A stretch of 42,883 nt of DNA from an uncultured Flavobacteriales bacterium (GTDB lineage Bacteria; Bacteroidota; Bacteroidia; Flavobacteriales_D; Sanyastnellaceae), in contig CALKGQ010000025.1 of the NCBI GenBank assembly GCA_938085425.1, positions 1 to 42,883 of the forward strand, written 5' to 3'. Positions 1-9,496 of this stretch are shown here, piece after piece. Within the stretch, counting starts at the first letter, position 1. Every line of letters starts with the position of its first letter. The notes beneath the pieces are model-generated. The model had not been told where the DNA came from, did not search any database, and saw only the letters and a program-made list of their open reading frames with translations. Position numbers and translations under genes: made by a program.

Positions 1-1
1 G

Positions 2-343
2 CAATCTTTGTCGGAGGCACTTCGGGACCGCGTGCAAAGGCAAAGCACCCTGCGTTTGATGGACCAAGGGGAATTGACGTTCAGCGCCAGGGTGGTTCAA
101 TGGGAGGTCAAGCCCATCAATGTGCAAGGCGACGAAACGGCAGGAGCGAACCGTGTTTCCGTGGGTTTGGTCTTGAATTACGTCAACACCTTGGACCCTG
201 CACTTGCCATGGAACGAACGTTCAACCGTTACGTGGACGTCCCGAGCGATCAGGACGTTTTTTCTCAAGAGGAAGCCATCGTTGAGGAATTGGGGGAACT
301 GCTCTCACAGGACATTTTCAACGCCACCCTTGGCAATTGGTGA
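2..343 (+). CDS. lptE: LptE family lipoprotein, C-terminal part (5' truncated)
   Basis: The reading frame is open to the left edge, so this is the 3' end of a gene that starts outside the window; the TTG at 8 is not a credible start. The visible 113 residues show the Bacteroidota LptE pattern: a short helix (EALRDRVQRQSTL), then strands 'GELTFSARVVQWEVKPI' and 'NRVSVGLVLNYVNT', and an acidic C-terminal helix ending in FNATLGNW. LptE is an outer-membrane lipoprotein that plugs and helps assemble LptD, the LPS export channel. The lipobox would lie upstream and cannot be checked. Ten bases separate it from the next gene, suggesting one operon with the unknown protein and secG. The family call rests on pattern memory, not on a search. 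Confidence 0.75.
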   Translation, partial: QSLSEALRDRVQRQSTLRLMDQGELTFSARVVQWEVKPINVQGDETAGANRVSVGLVLNYVNTLDPALAMERTFNRYVDVPSDQDVFSQEEAIVEELGELLSQDIFNATLGNW

Positions 344-353
344 GGCCCAAGTC

Positions 354-1262
354 ATGAATCAAACCCAATTTCTTTCTTGGTTGGAACAGGGGCCTTCGTC
401 CGACGACGTAGAGGAATTGCGTGCGTTGGTGGCCCGCTACCCATTCAGCGGACCCTTGCGCATGTTGCTCGCCAAAGCATCCGACCGCGCAGAGCATCTC
501 GAAAGAAGGGATGATTTGCTTGCAGCAGGGGCACATGTTCCATCGAGAAAGGCCTTGTTTGCCTACATGATGGGGCCTGAACTTGTGGAAATGGCCAGGG
601 AAGTGCATGCCGAGGTGCTTGCCTTGCCGGAAGTCTCTGAAGAGGACGTTGTGGCGATGGTATGGCACGACCGTTCCCATCCTTCAGAACACAAGGAGGA
701 GCTTGAGAACCTCCAAGAGGCGAAGGAAGATGCGCCATCGGCGGATGCTGCGGGTGAAGAGGCGCCAGGGGTCCGAGAGGCCATGGTTGCGGCCATCTCT
801 TCGGTGATTGAGGAGGAAGTCACTTCCTGGGAAACCAAGGAGGCGTCTCCCGCCAGTGAAGTCGACGCAACGTCGCCATCCGCCGCTCCCTTGGTGCCTC
901 CCATCACGGGTGCAGCGGCCCCGACGTCTCTGTTTGGCCAATGGTTGAAACAACGCGCGAAGGAAACCGGATTCGAATCCTCTGCAGAAGTGGAAAAAGG
1001 CGCAGCAGCCTTGATCGATGCCTTCTTGGCGAAGGGCGAAGTCAAGATTGGACCCATCCGAGATGCGTCTGAAAGCACGGAGGAATGGGCACAAAGAGGC
1101 TTGGTGGAAGACCCCAGTTTGGTCACAGAAACCATGGCCAAATTGTATGCCCAACAGGGCCAAATGTCTCGGGCAAGAAAGGCTTACAAGCTCTTGGCTT
1201 TGAAATACCCGGCAAAAAGTGTTTATTTTGCGGCCCAGTTGAAAAAGCTGAGAAACTCTTGA
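354..1262 (+). CDS. Conserved Bacteroidota hypothetical protein, TPR-like C-terminus
   Basis: 302 residues from the ATG at 354, ten bases after lptE. The frame is open further upstream, but those 50 codons overlap lptE and look non-coding. The N-terminal ~110 residues are helical (SWLEQGPSSDDVEELRALV). The middle (~120-200) is acidic, Ala/Pro/Ser-rich and probably disordered. The C-terminal ~55 residues (TETMAKLYAQQGQMSRARKAY, then LALKYPAKSVYFAAQL) resemble one TPR hairpin with a conserved tail. There is no signal peptide, so it is likely cytoplasmic. Its place between lptE and secG is, from memory, conserved in this phylum, which hints at an envelope-biogenesis role, but no function can be assigned. 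Confidence 0.8.
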   Translation: MNQTQFLSWLEQGPSSDDVEELRALVARYPFSGPLRMLLAKASDRAEHLERRDDLLAAGAHVPSRKALFAYMMGPELVEMAREVHAEVLALPEVSEEDVVAMVWHDRSHPSEHKEELENLQEAKEDAPSADAAGEEAPGVREAMVAAISSVIEEEVTSWETKEASPASEVDATSPSAAPLVPPITGAAAPTSLFGQWLKQRAKETGFESSAEVEKGAAALIDAFLAKGEVKIGPIRDASESTEEWAQRGLVEDPSLVTETMAKLYAQQGQMSRARKAYKLLALKYPAKSVYFAAQLKKLRNS

Positions 1263-1272
1263 ACCACTGAAC

Positions 1273-1566
1273 ATGATCGTATTTCTGACCGTCGTTATCT
1301 TGATTGTCTGCTTCCTCTTGGGGGCGGTGATTTTGGTCCAAAACCCCAAAGGAGGCGGTCTCGCCACTGGATTCCAAGGCGCAAGCCAAATCGGAGGGGT
1401 CCAGCGCACCACCAATTTCCTGGAAAAATCCACATGGTTCTTGGCCGTGGCTTTGTTTGTCCTCTGCATCTTGGTGGGCAGCTTTGCAGGCAACGGCTCT
1501 TTGGAGGTGGGCGTGGACGAGAGCTTTGCTCCGACTCCTGCCGCTCCAGTGGAAGCCACAGAGTAA
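1273..1566 (+). CDS. secG: SecG, preprotein translocase subunit
   Basis: 97 residues. SecG is the small accessory subunit of the SecYEG channel in the inner membrane and helps SecA-driven export. Two membrane segments are visible (about 2-23 and 53-73), joined by the family loop with NPKGGGLATGFQGASQ, where the NPKGGG/GLG-type motif is diagnostic. The C-terminal tail is short, acidic and Ala/Pro-rich. It begins 10 nt after the preceding stop and is followed by a strong terminator, so it is the last gene of the lptE operon. Confidence 0.95.
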   Translation: MIVFLTVVILIVCFLLGAVILVQNPKGGGLATGFQGASQIGGVQRTTNFLEKSTWFLAVALFVLCILVGSFAGNGSLEVGVDESFAPTPAAPVEATE

Positions 1567-1608
1567 TTCCATTCCACCACAAGACTCGACTTCGTTGGGT
1601 CTTTGCAA

Positions 1609-1653
1609 CGACACCCTGTCAGCCGCGCTGACAGGGTGTCGTGCTTTTTTTTC
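1609..1653 (+). terminator. Rho-independent terminator after secG
   Basis: A perfect 15-bp stem (1609-1623 with 1627-1641), a 3-nt loop, and a run of T from 1645. It closes the lptE-secG operon and insulates groESL. Confidence 0.95.
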
Positions 1654-1696
1654 ACAACCTGACACAGGTGACACGGATGCACCCCGTGGGCCCCTT

Positions 1697-1712
1697 TGGC
1701 ACGAAAATCGCC
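1697..1712 (+). promoter_or_regulatory. Candidate sigma-54-like promoter of groES
   Basis: TGGCACG-N4-TCGCC keeps the -24 element exactly and the GC of the -12 element at the correct spacing; the consensus ends TTGCW. The predicted start is near 1723. No TAnnTTTG box is seen between the terminator and groES. A 6-bp inverted repeat (TGTGCC-AA-GGCACA, 1723-1736) follows, and TTGGCAC at 1696 is mirrored by GTGCCAA at 1724, so an operator is possible. The promoter class is inference. Confidence 0.4.
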
Positions 1713-1768
1713 AGTAGCGTCATGTGCCAAGGCACACTCAATCGCAACAACAAACAACAACCTGATTC

Positions 1769-2044
1769 ATGTCTGTCAACATTCGACCCCTGGCTGACCG
1801 AGTGCTCGTGGAGCCAGCAGCCGCAGAAGAGACCACCGCCAGTGGCATCATCATCCCAGATTCGGCCAAGGAAAAGCCACAACGTGGCCATGTGGTGGCC
1901 GTCGGTCCCGGAAAAAAGGACGACCCCACCACAGTAACCGTAGGAGATACCGTTCTCTATGGCAAGTATTCCGGCACCGAACTCCAGCTGGAAGGCAAGG
2001 ATTACATGATCATGCGTGAGTCCGACATTTTGGCCATTCTCTAA
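1769..2044 (+). CDS. groES: GroES, co-chaperonin 10 kDa
   Basis: 91 residues, the normal length. It is the heptameric lid of the GroEL chamber in the cytoplasm. The sequence opens with [13 protein letters not shown], contains the mobile-loop region ([19 protein letters not shown]), then GHVVAVGPG, and closes with [13 protein letters not shown], all classic GroES landmarks. groEL starts 32 nt downstream with no terminator between, so they form one operon. The A/C-rich leader (1737-1768) lacks a Shine-Dalgarno sequence, as is usual in Bacteroidota. Confidence 0.98.
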   Translation: MSVNIRPLADRVLVEPAAAEETTASGIIIPDSAKEKPQRGHVVAVGPGKKDDPTTVTVGDTVLYGKYSGTELQLEGKDYMIMRESDILAIL

Positions 2045-2064
2045 CCTACTGAACCAACCATTGA

Positions 2065-3711
<1,647 letters not shown>

Positions 3712-3738
3712 CCCTTCGCGGGCAAAGAAAACTTCAAG

Positions 3739-3769
3739 AAACCGCACGCCTTCCGCGTGCGGTTTTTTC
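3739..3769 (+). terminator. Rho-independent terminator after groEL
   Basis: An 11-bp perfect stem (3739-3749 with 3755-3765), loop CTTCC, with the T run overlapping and following the stem. Confidence 0.93.
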
Positions 3770-3796
3770 GTGCCTGCATTCTCAATGGTTAGGCGG

Positions 3797-3804
3797 TAAC
3801 TTCG
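3797..3804 (+). promoter_or_regulatory. -7 box abutting the gldA-like start (leaderless type)
   Basis: TAACTTCG, one mismatch to TAnnTTTG, ending 4 nt before the ATG at 3809. The expected transcription start coincides with the start codon. No clear -33 TTG is seen 19 bp upstream. Confidence 0.5.
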
Positions 3805-3808
3805 CGCC

Positions 3809-4510
3809 ATGTCGATCGTTGTGGAACAAGTGGAAAAGCGCTTTGGGGATCAATTTGCATTGAAGGGCGTGAGCCTGCGCATTGGTCGAGGCGAAGTGGT
3901 GGGTCTTCTAGGCCCCAACGGCGCGGGGAAATCGACGTTGATGCGACTCATCACGGGCTACCTTCCCGCGACCTCAGGCCACGTGGAAGTATGCTCCTTC
4001 AATGTTGCAGACGAGGCCTTGGAGACCAAGCGTCGTGTCGGGTATTTGCCCGAGCACAACCCATTGCACGAAGAGATGTACGTGCGAGAATACTTGACCT
4101 TCGTGGCGGGGGTGCATGGCATGGACCAAAAGATGGAGCGCGTGGAGGCGGTTCTTGAGGAAGTGGGATTGCTCCCAGAAGTGCACAAGACCATCGGTCA
4201 ATTGAGCAAAGGATTTCGTCAGCGTGTGGGGCTTGCCCAAGCCTTGATCCACAACCCTGAAGTGTTGATTCTCGACGAACCAACTTCGGGTTTGGACCCC
4301 AACCAATTGGTGGACATTCGGGCCTTGATCCGTTCCCTCGGCAAAGACCGGACGGTGGTTTTGAGCACTCACATCATGCAAGAGGTGGAGGCCATGTGCG
4401 ACCGTGTGGTGCTCATCCGTCAAGGTGAAATTGTTGCCGACGCCCCCCTTGAGGAAATTTCAGCTGCGGAAGGCGGCTTGGAGGCCCAGTTCAAAGCCTT
4501 GACTTCCTGA
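3809..4510 (+). CDS. ABC transporter ATP-binding protein, GldA-like
   Basis: 233 residues. This is the ATPase subunit of an ABC exporter. Walker A is GPNGAGKST (35-43), the signature LSKGF (132-136), Walker B VLILDEP (152-158), and the switch His is in STHIM (about 188). The form with GYLPEHNPL after the Q-loop and the 'GLDPNQLVDIR' segment is the one seen in GldA, the ATPase linked to gliding in Flavobacteriia, and in related ABC-2 ATPases. No permease (GldF/GldG) is adjacent, and the protein is shorter than the ~300 residues I recall for GldA, so the gliding role is unproven. One base separates it from rsgA, implying translational coupling. Confidence 0.85.
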   Translation: MSIVVEQVEKRFGDQFALKGVSLRIGRGEVVGLLGPNGAGKSTLMRLITGYLPATSGHVEVCSFNVADEALETKRRVGYLPEHNPLHEEMYVREYLTFVAGVHGMDQKMERVEAVLEEVGLLPEVHKTIGQLSKGFRQRVGLAQALIHNPEVLILDEPTSGLDPNQLVDIRALIRSLGKDRTVVLSTHIMQEVEAMCDRVVLIRQGEIVADAPLEEISAAEGGLEAQFKALTS

Positions 4511-4511
4511 C

Positions 4512-5453
4512 ATGAAGCAAGGTTTGGTGCTGAGAACCACGGGGTCATGGTACGATGTGCAAGACGATGAGGGCAACACGGTGGCTTGCAGGCCCGCCGG
4601 AAAACTTCGTTTGAAGGGATTGCGGTCCACCAATCCGGTGGCTGTGGGGGACCGAGTGGAATGGGAGGAGGAAGAAGATGGAACCGGTGTCATCCGAAAC
4701 ATCCACGACCGAAAGAACTGCATCGTCAGGAAATCGGTGAACCTGTCCCATGAAAGCCATGTCGTGGCGGCCAATTTGGACAGGGCTTTTTTGGTGGTGA
4801 CTGTGGCGTCGCCGCGAACGAGCACGGGGTTCATGGACCGGTTTTTGGTCACGGCAGAAGCCTATGGCATTCCCACCACAGTGGTGCTCAACAAGGTGGA
4901 TGTGCTGGATGCAGAGGAGCGTCAAGTCGCGGACACACTGTCCAAGACGTACAAGTCCATTGGGTACGAATGGCTCGAAGTCAGTGCCAAATCAGGCGAG
5001 GGAATCGACGCTCTGGCCGAGGCATTGGCCCAAGGCATCCATGTCTTGTCGGGCCATTCTGGGGTGGGGAAAAGCACCTTGGTCAACCGACTCATTCCAG
5101 GACTGAACATCAAAACAGCCGAGGTCAGTGACGCCCACAACAAAGGGAGGCACACCACCACCTTCGCAGAGATGCACCCCCTTGCGTTGGGCGGATTTTT
5201 GGTCGACACCCCAGGCATCAAGGGGTTTGGGTTGGTGACCCTTGAACGCGACAGCCTTCACCACCACTTTCCAGAATTTTTTGCCTTGTTGCCTTCGTGC
5301 AAGTTCCACAACTGCGTGCACGACAAGGAGCCGGGATGCGCTGTACATCAAGCCGTAGAGCAGGGCGTCGTGGCCAAGAGTCGCCACAGGAACTACTTGG
5401 AAATGCTGGCTGAATTCGACGGTGGCCCCTACCGCGACGCGCTGTACCGCTGA
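4512..5453 (+). CDS. rsgA: RsgA, ribosome small-subunit-dependent GTPase
   Basis: 313 residues. This is a circularly permuted GTPase that aids late 30S maturation. An N-terminal OB fold (about 1-75) is followed by the GTPase motifs in permuted order: NKVD (G4, 127-130), GHSGVGKST (G1, 181-189), DTPG (G3, 232-235). A C-terminal zinc site has C263, C268, H270 and C276. The start lies one base after the ABC ATPase stop, so the two share a transcript. It converges on cysQ with an 18-nt gap. Confidence 0.97.
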   Translation: MKQGLVLRTTGSWYDVQDDEGNTVACRPAGKLRLKGLRSTNPVAVGDRVEWEEEEDGTGVIRNIHDRKNCIVRKSVNLSHESHVVAANLDRAFLVVTVASPRTSTGFMDRFLVTAEAYGIPTTVVLNKVDVLDAEERQVADTLSKTYKSIGYEWLEVSAKSGEGIDALAEALAQGIHVLSGHSGVGKSTLVNRLIPGLNIKTAEVSDAHNKGRHTTTFAEMHPLALGGFLVDTPGIKGFGLVTLERDSLHHHFPEFFALLPSCKFHNCVHDKEPGCAVHQAVEQGVVAKSRHRNYLEMLAEFDGGPYRDALYR

Positions 5454-5472
5454 GGCCAAAGGCAGCGGTTTT
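5446..5472. terminator. Possible bidirectional terminator between rsgA and cysQ
   Basis: ACCGCTG (5446-5452) pairs with CAGCGGT (5463-5469) across a 10-nt loop, followed by TTTT on the plus strand. The stem overlaps the rsgA stop codon. The T run is short, so efficiency is uncertain. Confidence 0.4.
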
Positions 5473-6254
5473 CACACCCTTGAACAACGAAGTCCGTGCA
5501 CCCGCAGGGCGGGCGAATTGTACACAAGGCGCTCCCCATTGAGGTCCAGAACATCAATGCCTACCCCTCTCAAAATGGCATCTCCTGCCGCGCAATCCCA
5601 CTCCATGTAAGGTCCTGTCCGGGCATGAATTTCAGCGTCGCCGGTGGCAATCAAACAAAACTTCAGTGCCCCACTGATGGGACGGGCAAGCACGTCACGG
5701 GGATCGATGTGAGGCGGGACGAGATCTGGGAGTTTGGCGTCCTCCATCCATGAGGTGACAAGGCGGTAGGGCCGCTGGATGGGTGCCGGATGGATTTGGC
5801 GTACCATGGCACCATCAAGGGGGGCCATTTGGACTGGCATGCCAATGCCTCCGAGGTACATCCGGTTGGCCAAAGGGTCCGCCACCACCCCAAAAATGGG
5901 GCCTGTCCCATCGCAAAGGGCAATGTTGACGGCGAATCCAGATCGGTTGCGCAAAAACGATTCGGTGCCGTCCAATGGGTCGACGAGCCAAAACCGCTGC
6001 CAGTCCTTTCGAGACGCATGGTCAGGGGCCGCGGCTTCTTCACTGAGAATGGGGAGGCCGAGGGGGGCAAGGATGCTCTGGATGACTTCTTGTGAGGCCA
6101 AGTCCGCTTGGCTGACCAGGGAGCCGTCTTCCTTTTCTTGGATGTGAAGGTCGGCATCGCTTTTGGGCAATGAACCCAACAAAATGCGCGCTGCAGCACC
6201 GGCCGCTTGAACGGCCGTGCGTTGTTCTTCAGAAGTTGGTGCAGAGGGTTGCAT
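5472..6254 (-). CDS. cysQ: CysQ-like 3'(2'),5'-bisphosphate nucleotidase (inositol monophosphatase family)
   Basis: 260 residues from the ATG at 6254. The frame is open further upstream, but that would cross the divergent promoter and riboswitch. Family motifs: SQADLASQE near residue 55, SEEAA near 80, the metal-binding DPLDGTESF near 100, and WDCAAGDAIL near 220. These Mg-dependent phosphatases remove the 3'-phosphate from PAP, a by-product of sulfate assimilation and acyl-carrier transfer; inositol phosphatase activity is the alternative. No sulfate genes are adjacent. It is transcribed divergently from the thiamine receptor with back-to-back promoters. Confidence 0.88.
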   Translation of the reverse strand: MQPSAPTSEEQRTAVQAAGAAARILLGSLPKSDADLHIQEKEDGSLVSQADLASQEVIQSILAPLGLPILSEEAAAPDHASRKDWQRFWLVDPLDGTESFLRNRSGFAVNIALCDGTGPIFGVVADPLANRMYLGGIGMPVQMAPLDGAMVRQIHPAPIQRPYRLVTSWMEDAKLPDLVPPHIDPRDVLARPISGALKFCLIATGDAEIHARTGPYMEWDCAAGDAILRGVGIDVLDLNGERLVYNSPALRVHGLRCSRV

Positions 6255-6264
6255 CACAGGTCCC

Positions 6265-6272
6265 CGAAGGTA
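6265..6272 (-). promoter_or_regulatory. -7 box of cysQ
   Basis: TACCTTCG on the minus strand, 10 nt upstream of the ATG. It lies 2 bp from the oppositely oriented box of the riboswitch transcript. Confidence 0.5.
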
Positions 6273-6274
6273 CT

Positions 6275-6282
6275 TACATTTG
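6275..6282 (+). promoter_or_regulatory. -7 box of the TPP riboswitch transcript
   Basis: TACATTTG, an exact TAnnTTTG match. Transcription would start near 6287, at the 5' edge of the riboswitch aptamer. The nearest TTG upstream (6249-6251) has a 23-bp gap, longer than the 19 bp seen at the rRNA promoters. Confidence 0.7.
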
Positions 6283-6286
6283 CCCC

Positions 6287-6357
6287 GACGCAGGGGTGCC
6301 CTATGGCTGAGATGATACCCTCCGAACCTGCCCGGGTCATGCCGGGAAGGAAGCGAC
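6287..6357 (+). ncRNA. TPP riboswitch (THI element)
   Basis: Every conserved THI-box block is present in order: GGGGTGCC (6293-6300), CTGAGA (6307-6312), ACCC (6317-6320), GAACCTG (6324-6330) and GTCATGCCGG followed by GAAGGAA (6336-6352). Thiamine pyrophosphate binding to this aptamer normally lowers expression of the gene downstream. Between aptamer and start codon are two short hairpins (about 6362-6372 and 6382-6397) without a T run, so control of translation is more likely than termination. It begins within a few bases of the predicted transcription start. Confidence 0.96.
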
Positions 6358-6428
6358 TGATCCGCCTGGCGGGTTGAACTTGAGGTCCATGGATCTCCTG
6401 TGTCACGCAATACGTAAACTCTATTTCG

Positions 6429-8756
6429 ATGACACCCTTCCCTTTCTTCCGTTTTGGCGCCCGTTTGGCTTCGGTTGCGCTTGCTTGTTTGGCACCCACC
6501 ATGTGGTTGCATGGTCAGCTTGATTTGGACACCTTGGAGGTTCCCACGGCCACTGTGGCATCTGTTCAAGCCGGCAAAGACGATCCTTTTGCGGTCACCA
6601 ACCTTGCCGTGGAGGACATCCAAAAGCAAGATGCAGCGCAAGATGTGCCTTTTCTTCTTCGGTTGACGCCATCGGCCGTGGTCACGTCAGACGCAGGCCA
6701 CGGGGTGGGGTACACTGCGCTTCGCATTCGAGGCGTGGACCAAAGCCGTATCAATGTCACCATCAACGGGGTTCCATTGAATGACGCCGAATCTCAAGGG
6801 GTCTTTTGGGTGGACCTTCCCGACTTGGGGAGCAGCATGACCGGGATGCAGATCCAGCGCGGTGTTGGAACAAGCACCAACGGTCCGGCGGCATTTGGTG
6901 CCACCGTCTCTGTCAATACCTTGGGGACGTTGGCCCAATCGGGCATTCGCGCGGTTCTTGGCGGTGGATCTTTTGGGACCCAGCGTCGAACTTTGGCATG
7001 GAACACGGGCATGTTGGACGGTGGATGGTCCTTCGAGGGGCGCGCTTCTCGGATCGAATCGGACGGGTACATGGACAGGGCGTCGAGTGATTTGAGTTCG
7101 GTGTACGGTCGGTTGACGAAACGCTGGGAGACAGGACGTCTTTCCTTGACCAGCACGTTGGGTCACGAGCGCACCTACCAAGCATGGCATGGGGTGCCCC
7201 AAATCGCAACCGACCCCGATGCCACAGACCAGGAGGTGATTGCCTGGGTGATGGGTGATTCTGTTGTTGCTCCTAGCTATGAGTACACCATGGGCTACGA
7301 AGAGGATTGGACTCCAATTGTGGACACTGTGGCCTTGAATGACCTCGTAGCGCGTCGGGCGCAGCACAACTTTTATCGATACGAGAACGAGGTGGATGAC
7401 TACCGTCAGGATCACTTTCAGGCTCATCTTGACCAAGCCTGGGGCAATTGGGCACTTGGGGGTGTGTTCTACGGTACAGCTGGTGCGGGGTTTTACGAGC
7501 AGTTCCGTCAAGGCGATGACTTGGACGATTATGGATTCGCCCCAGTCGTTTTGGGCACAGACACCACCTTCACGACAGATTTGGTGCGTCGAAGGTGGCT
7601 CGACAACACGCTGATCGGGACATCTTGGACGGCGTCCAAGAGAAAAGGGATGTTTGAGCAAGTGTATGGTGTGTCTGCCTCTTCATATAAGGGTGATCAC
7701 TTTGGCCGCGTCATTTGGGTGGACATGTCCGCCGGAGTTGAGCCCAACGAGCAGTATTATCGCAGCGAGGGGAAGAAGATTGACGTCAGTGGATTTGGAA
7801 AGTGGTCTGGAGAATTGAGCAGCCTTCGTTGGCATGGGGAGGCCCAGTTGCGACACGTCAATTATGAAACCACTGGACGTGACAACGACTACAGCGAGAT
7901 TTTCATCAAAGACACCCTCACCTTTTTCAACCCTAAGGTTGGTTTGAATTGGAATCCTTCCGACGCATTGCGGGCCTTCATGTCTGTGGCAGTTGCCCAC
8001 CGCGAGCCGGCACGTTCCGATTACTTGGACTCTCCACAAGACACCCCGCTGCGTCCGGAACGCCTGGTGGATTTGGAGGCAGGGACCAAGATTCGACATG
8101 AGAATTGGGCATTTGGCGCCACGGTTTACAACATGCAATACAAGGATCAGCTCGCCAGTACGGGGCTTCTAAACGACGTGGGAAATCCTGTTCGTTTGAA
8201 TGTGGAAGACAGCTATCGCCGTGGCATTGAATTGGAAATGGGCTTTCAAGCAACACCAGTTGTGCGCTTGGAAGGGAACCTCACCCTTTCTCGAAACAAG
8301 GTTGCGAATTTTCAAGAGGTTATCTACGATGGTCTTGATTACGACAAGACATATGTGATTTCCCATGAAAACACCGATCTGGCTCTTTCACCAAATGCAG
8401 TTGGAATGGGGATCGTCGTTTTGGAGGCTCCTGCGGAAAGCCGTCTGGGGGGAATGTCCTTGAGCTTGATTGCAAAGCATGTGGGGCAGCAGTTTTTGGA
8501 CAATACCTCTGACCATAACCGAGCTCTGACAGCTTTCACCACACTTGACGCTGTACTTCGGGCAAAAAGAACAATGGAATCAGGTCATGACTTGACTCTG
8601 TCCATCTTCGGGAACAATCTTCTCGATGCTTTGTACAGCGCCACGGGGTGGACATACACAACATATTTTGGTGGTGTAGAGCAACAGCGGATCAACAATT
8701 ACGTCTACCCGCAAGCGGGACGTCACGGGTTTGTGACCCTCGCGGTTGATTTCTGA
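6429..8756 (+). CDS. TonB-dependent outer membrane receptor, probable thiamine uptake
   Basis: 775 residues. It has a signal peptide (about 1-30, ending LHGQ) and a plug domain (about 45-165) with LLRLTPSAVVTSDAGHG, LRIRGVDQSRINVTINGVPLN and GPAAFGATVSVNT. A long beta-barrel follows, ending in the aromatic outer-membrane signature (AVDF). No N-terminal carboxypeptidase-like domain and no SusD partner are present, which fits a vitamin receptor rather than a glycan system. The TPP riboswitch immediately upstream implies the substrate is thiamine or a precursor, as described for TPP-regulated TonB receptors in Bacteroidota. The substrate is inferred from regulation alone. No inner-membrane transporter lies nearby. 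Its last 34 bases overlap the convergent GGGP synthase gene. Confidence 0.92.
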   Translation: MTPFPFFRFGARLASVALACLAPTMWLHGQLDLDTLEVPTATVASVQAGKDDPFAVTNLAVEDIQKQDAAQDVPFLLRLTPSAVVTSDAGHGVGYTALRIRGVDQSRINVTINGVPLNDAESQGVFWVDLPDLGSSMTGMQIQRGVGTSTNGPAAFGATVSVNTLGTLAQSGIRAVLGGGSFGTQRRTLAWNTGMLDGGWSFEGRASRIESDGYMDRASSDLSSVYGRLTKRWETGRLSLTSTLGHERTYQAWHGVPQIATDPDATDQEVIAWVMGDSVVAPSYEYTMGYEEDWTPIVDTVALNDLVARRAQHNFYRYENEVDDYRQDHFQAHLDQAWGNWALGGVFYGTAGAGFYEQFRQGDDLDDYGFAPVVLGTDTTFTTDLVRRRWLDNTLIGTSWTASKRKGMFEQVYGVSASSYKGDHFGRVIWVDMSAGVEPNEQYYRSEGKKIDVSGFGKWSGELSSLRWHGEAQLRHVNYETTGRDNDYSEIFIKDTLTFFNPKVGLNWNPSDALRAFMSVAVAHREPARSDYLDSPQDTPLRPERLVDLEAGTKIRHENWAFGATVYNMQYKDQLASTGLLNDVGNPVRLNVEDSYRRGIELEMGFQATPVVRLEGNLTLSRNKVANFQEVIYDGLDYDKTYVISHENTDLALSPNAVGMGIVVLEAPAESRLGGMSLSLIAKHVGQQFLDNTSDHNRALTAFTTLDAVLRAKRTMESGHDLTLSIFGNNLLDALYSATGWTYTTYFGGVEQQRINNYVYPQAGRHGFVTLAVDF

Positions 8757-9496
8757 CCCTGAACCCTGAGGGATTGCAGGAGTCTTGGGTGACGTTCGAT
8801 GGCCGTGCCCATCACGCAACAGGTCGCGCCAGCGTCCCATGCGCGGTTCAGATCGTCTTGGGTGGAGAGTCCACCGCCTACGACCAGAGGCACGTCAACG
8901 GACGTCCGAATGGCCTCAATCGTCCGGGCAGGAATCGGGTTGCCGGCACCACTTCCTGCATCGAGGTACAGGCATTGCAGTCCCAGCATCACCCCAGCTT
9001 GAGCCGTGGCCACAGCCAATTCTGGCTTGTCCAAGGGCAGTGGGAGCGAGTGCGACATGTAGGCGGCTGCGGTCAAAGGAGGATCCCCGATGAGCATGTA
9101 GCCAGTGGGCACCGTTTCGAGGTCCATGCGGGCAATTCTTGGTGCGGCTTCGACATGGCGGCCAATCAAAAGGTCAGCATTTCGGCCCGAGATCAAACTC
9201 AAAAAAAGAAGGGCGTCGGCCTTTTCCACCACTTGATGGGGTGATCCTGGAAACAAGACCACAGGTTGTGGCAATGCCTTTTTCAAATCTTCCACCACGA
9301 GCGCCGTCACATCGTTGGTGACCAAACTGCCACCCACCAAAACGTCCGTGGCGTCGCTGAGGGCCACCCTTCCGAGGAGGTCGAGCCATTGCGGCTTTGG
9401 GGGCATGTCTTCAGGATCAATGAGGATGGCCAGCCTCCTGTTGCCTGCGTGCATGTCGTCAAAGAGGCCTTCCAGCCATGAAGTAGAATCAACCAT
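8723..9496 (-). CDS. Geranylgeranylglyceryl phosphate synthase family (PcrB-like)
   Basis: 257 residues from the ATG at 9496, which overlaps the upstream hydrolase by 8 nt and suggests coupled translation; a longer upstream frame would run into that gene. The TIM-barrel prenyltransferase motifs are clear: ILIDPED near 34, GGSLVT, FPGSPHQV, the SLISGRN block, ETVPTGYMLIG, YLDAGSGAG and VVGGGL near the phosphate site, and GTAIE. Members join a polyprenyl diphosphate to glycerol-1-phosphate through an ether bond, the first step of archaeal lipids; Bacteroidota carry a branch of the family of unclear role. YLDAGSG has Asp where I recall Glu in most members. The 3' end overlaps the TonB receptor gene. 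Confidence 0.9.
   Translation of the reverse strand: MVDSTSWLEGLFDDMHAGNRRLAILIDPEDMPPKPQWLDLLGRVALSDATDVLVGGSLVTNDVTALVVEDLKKALPQPVVLFPGSPHQVVEKADALLFLSLISGRNADLLIGRHVEAAPRIARMDLETVPTGYMLIGDPPLTAAAYMSHSLPLPLDKPELAVATAQAGVMLGLQCLYLDAGSGAGNPIPARTIEAIRTSVDVPLVVGGGLSTQDDLNRAWDAGATCCVMGTAIERHPRLLQSLRVQGQKSTARVTNP

Noticed and set aside
204-353. N-terminal extension of the hypothetical protein at 354
   Set aside because: Overlaps lptE in another frame; composition is non-coding.
684-1760. 358-codon open frame antisense to the 354-1262 gene and secG
   Set aside because: It runs through secG and the terminator hairpin; no motif.
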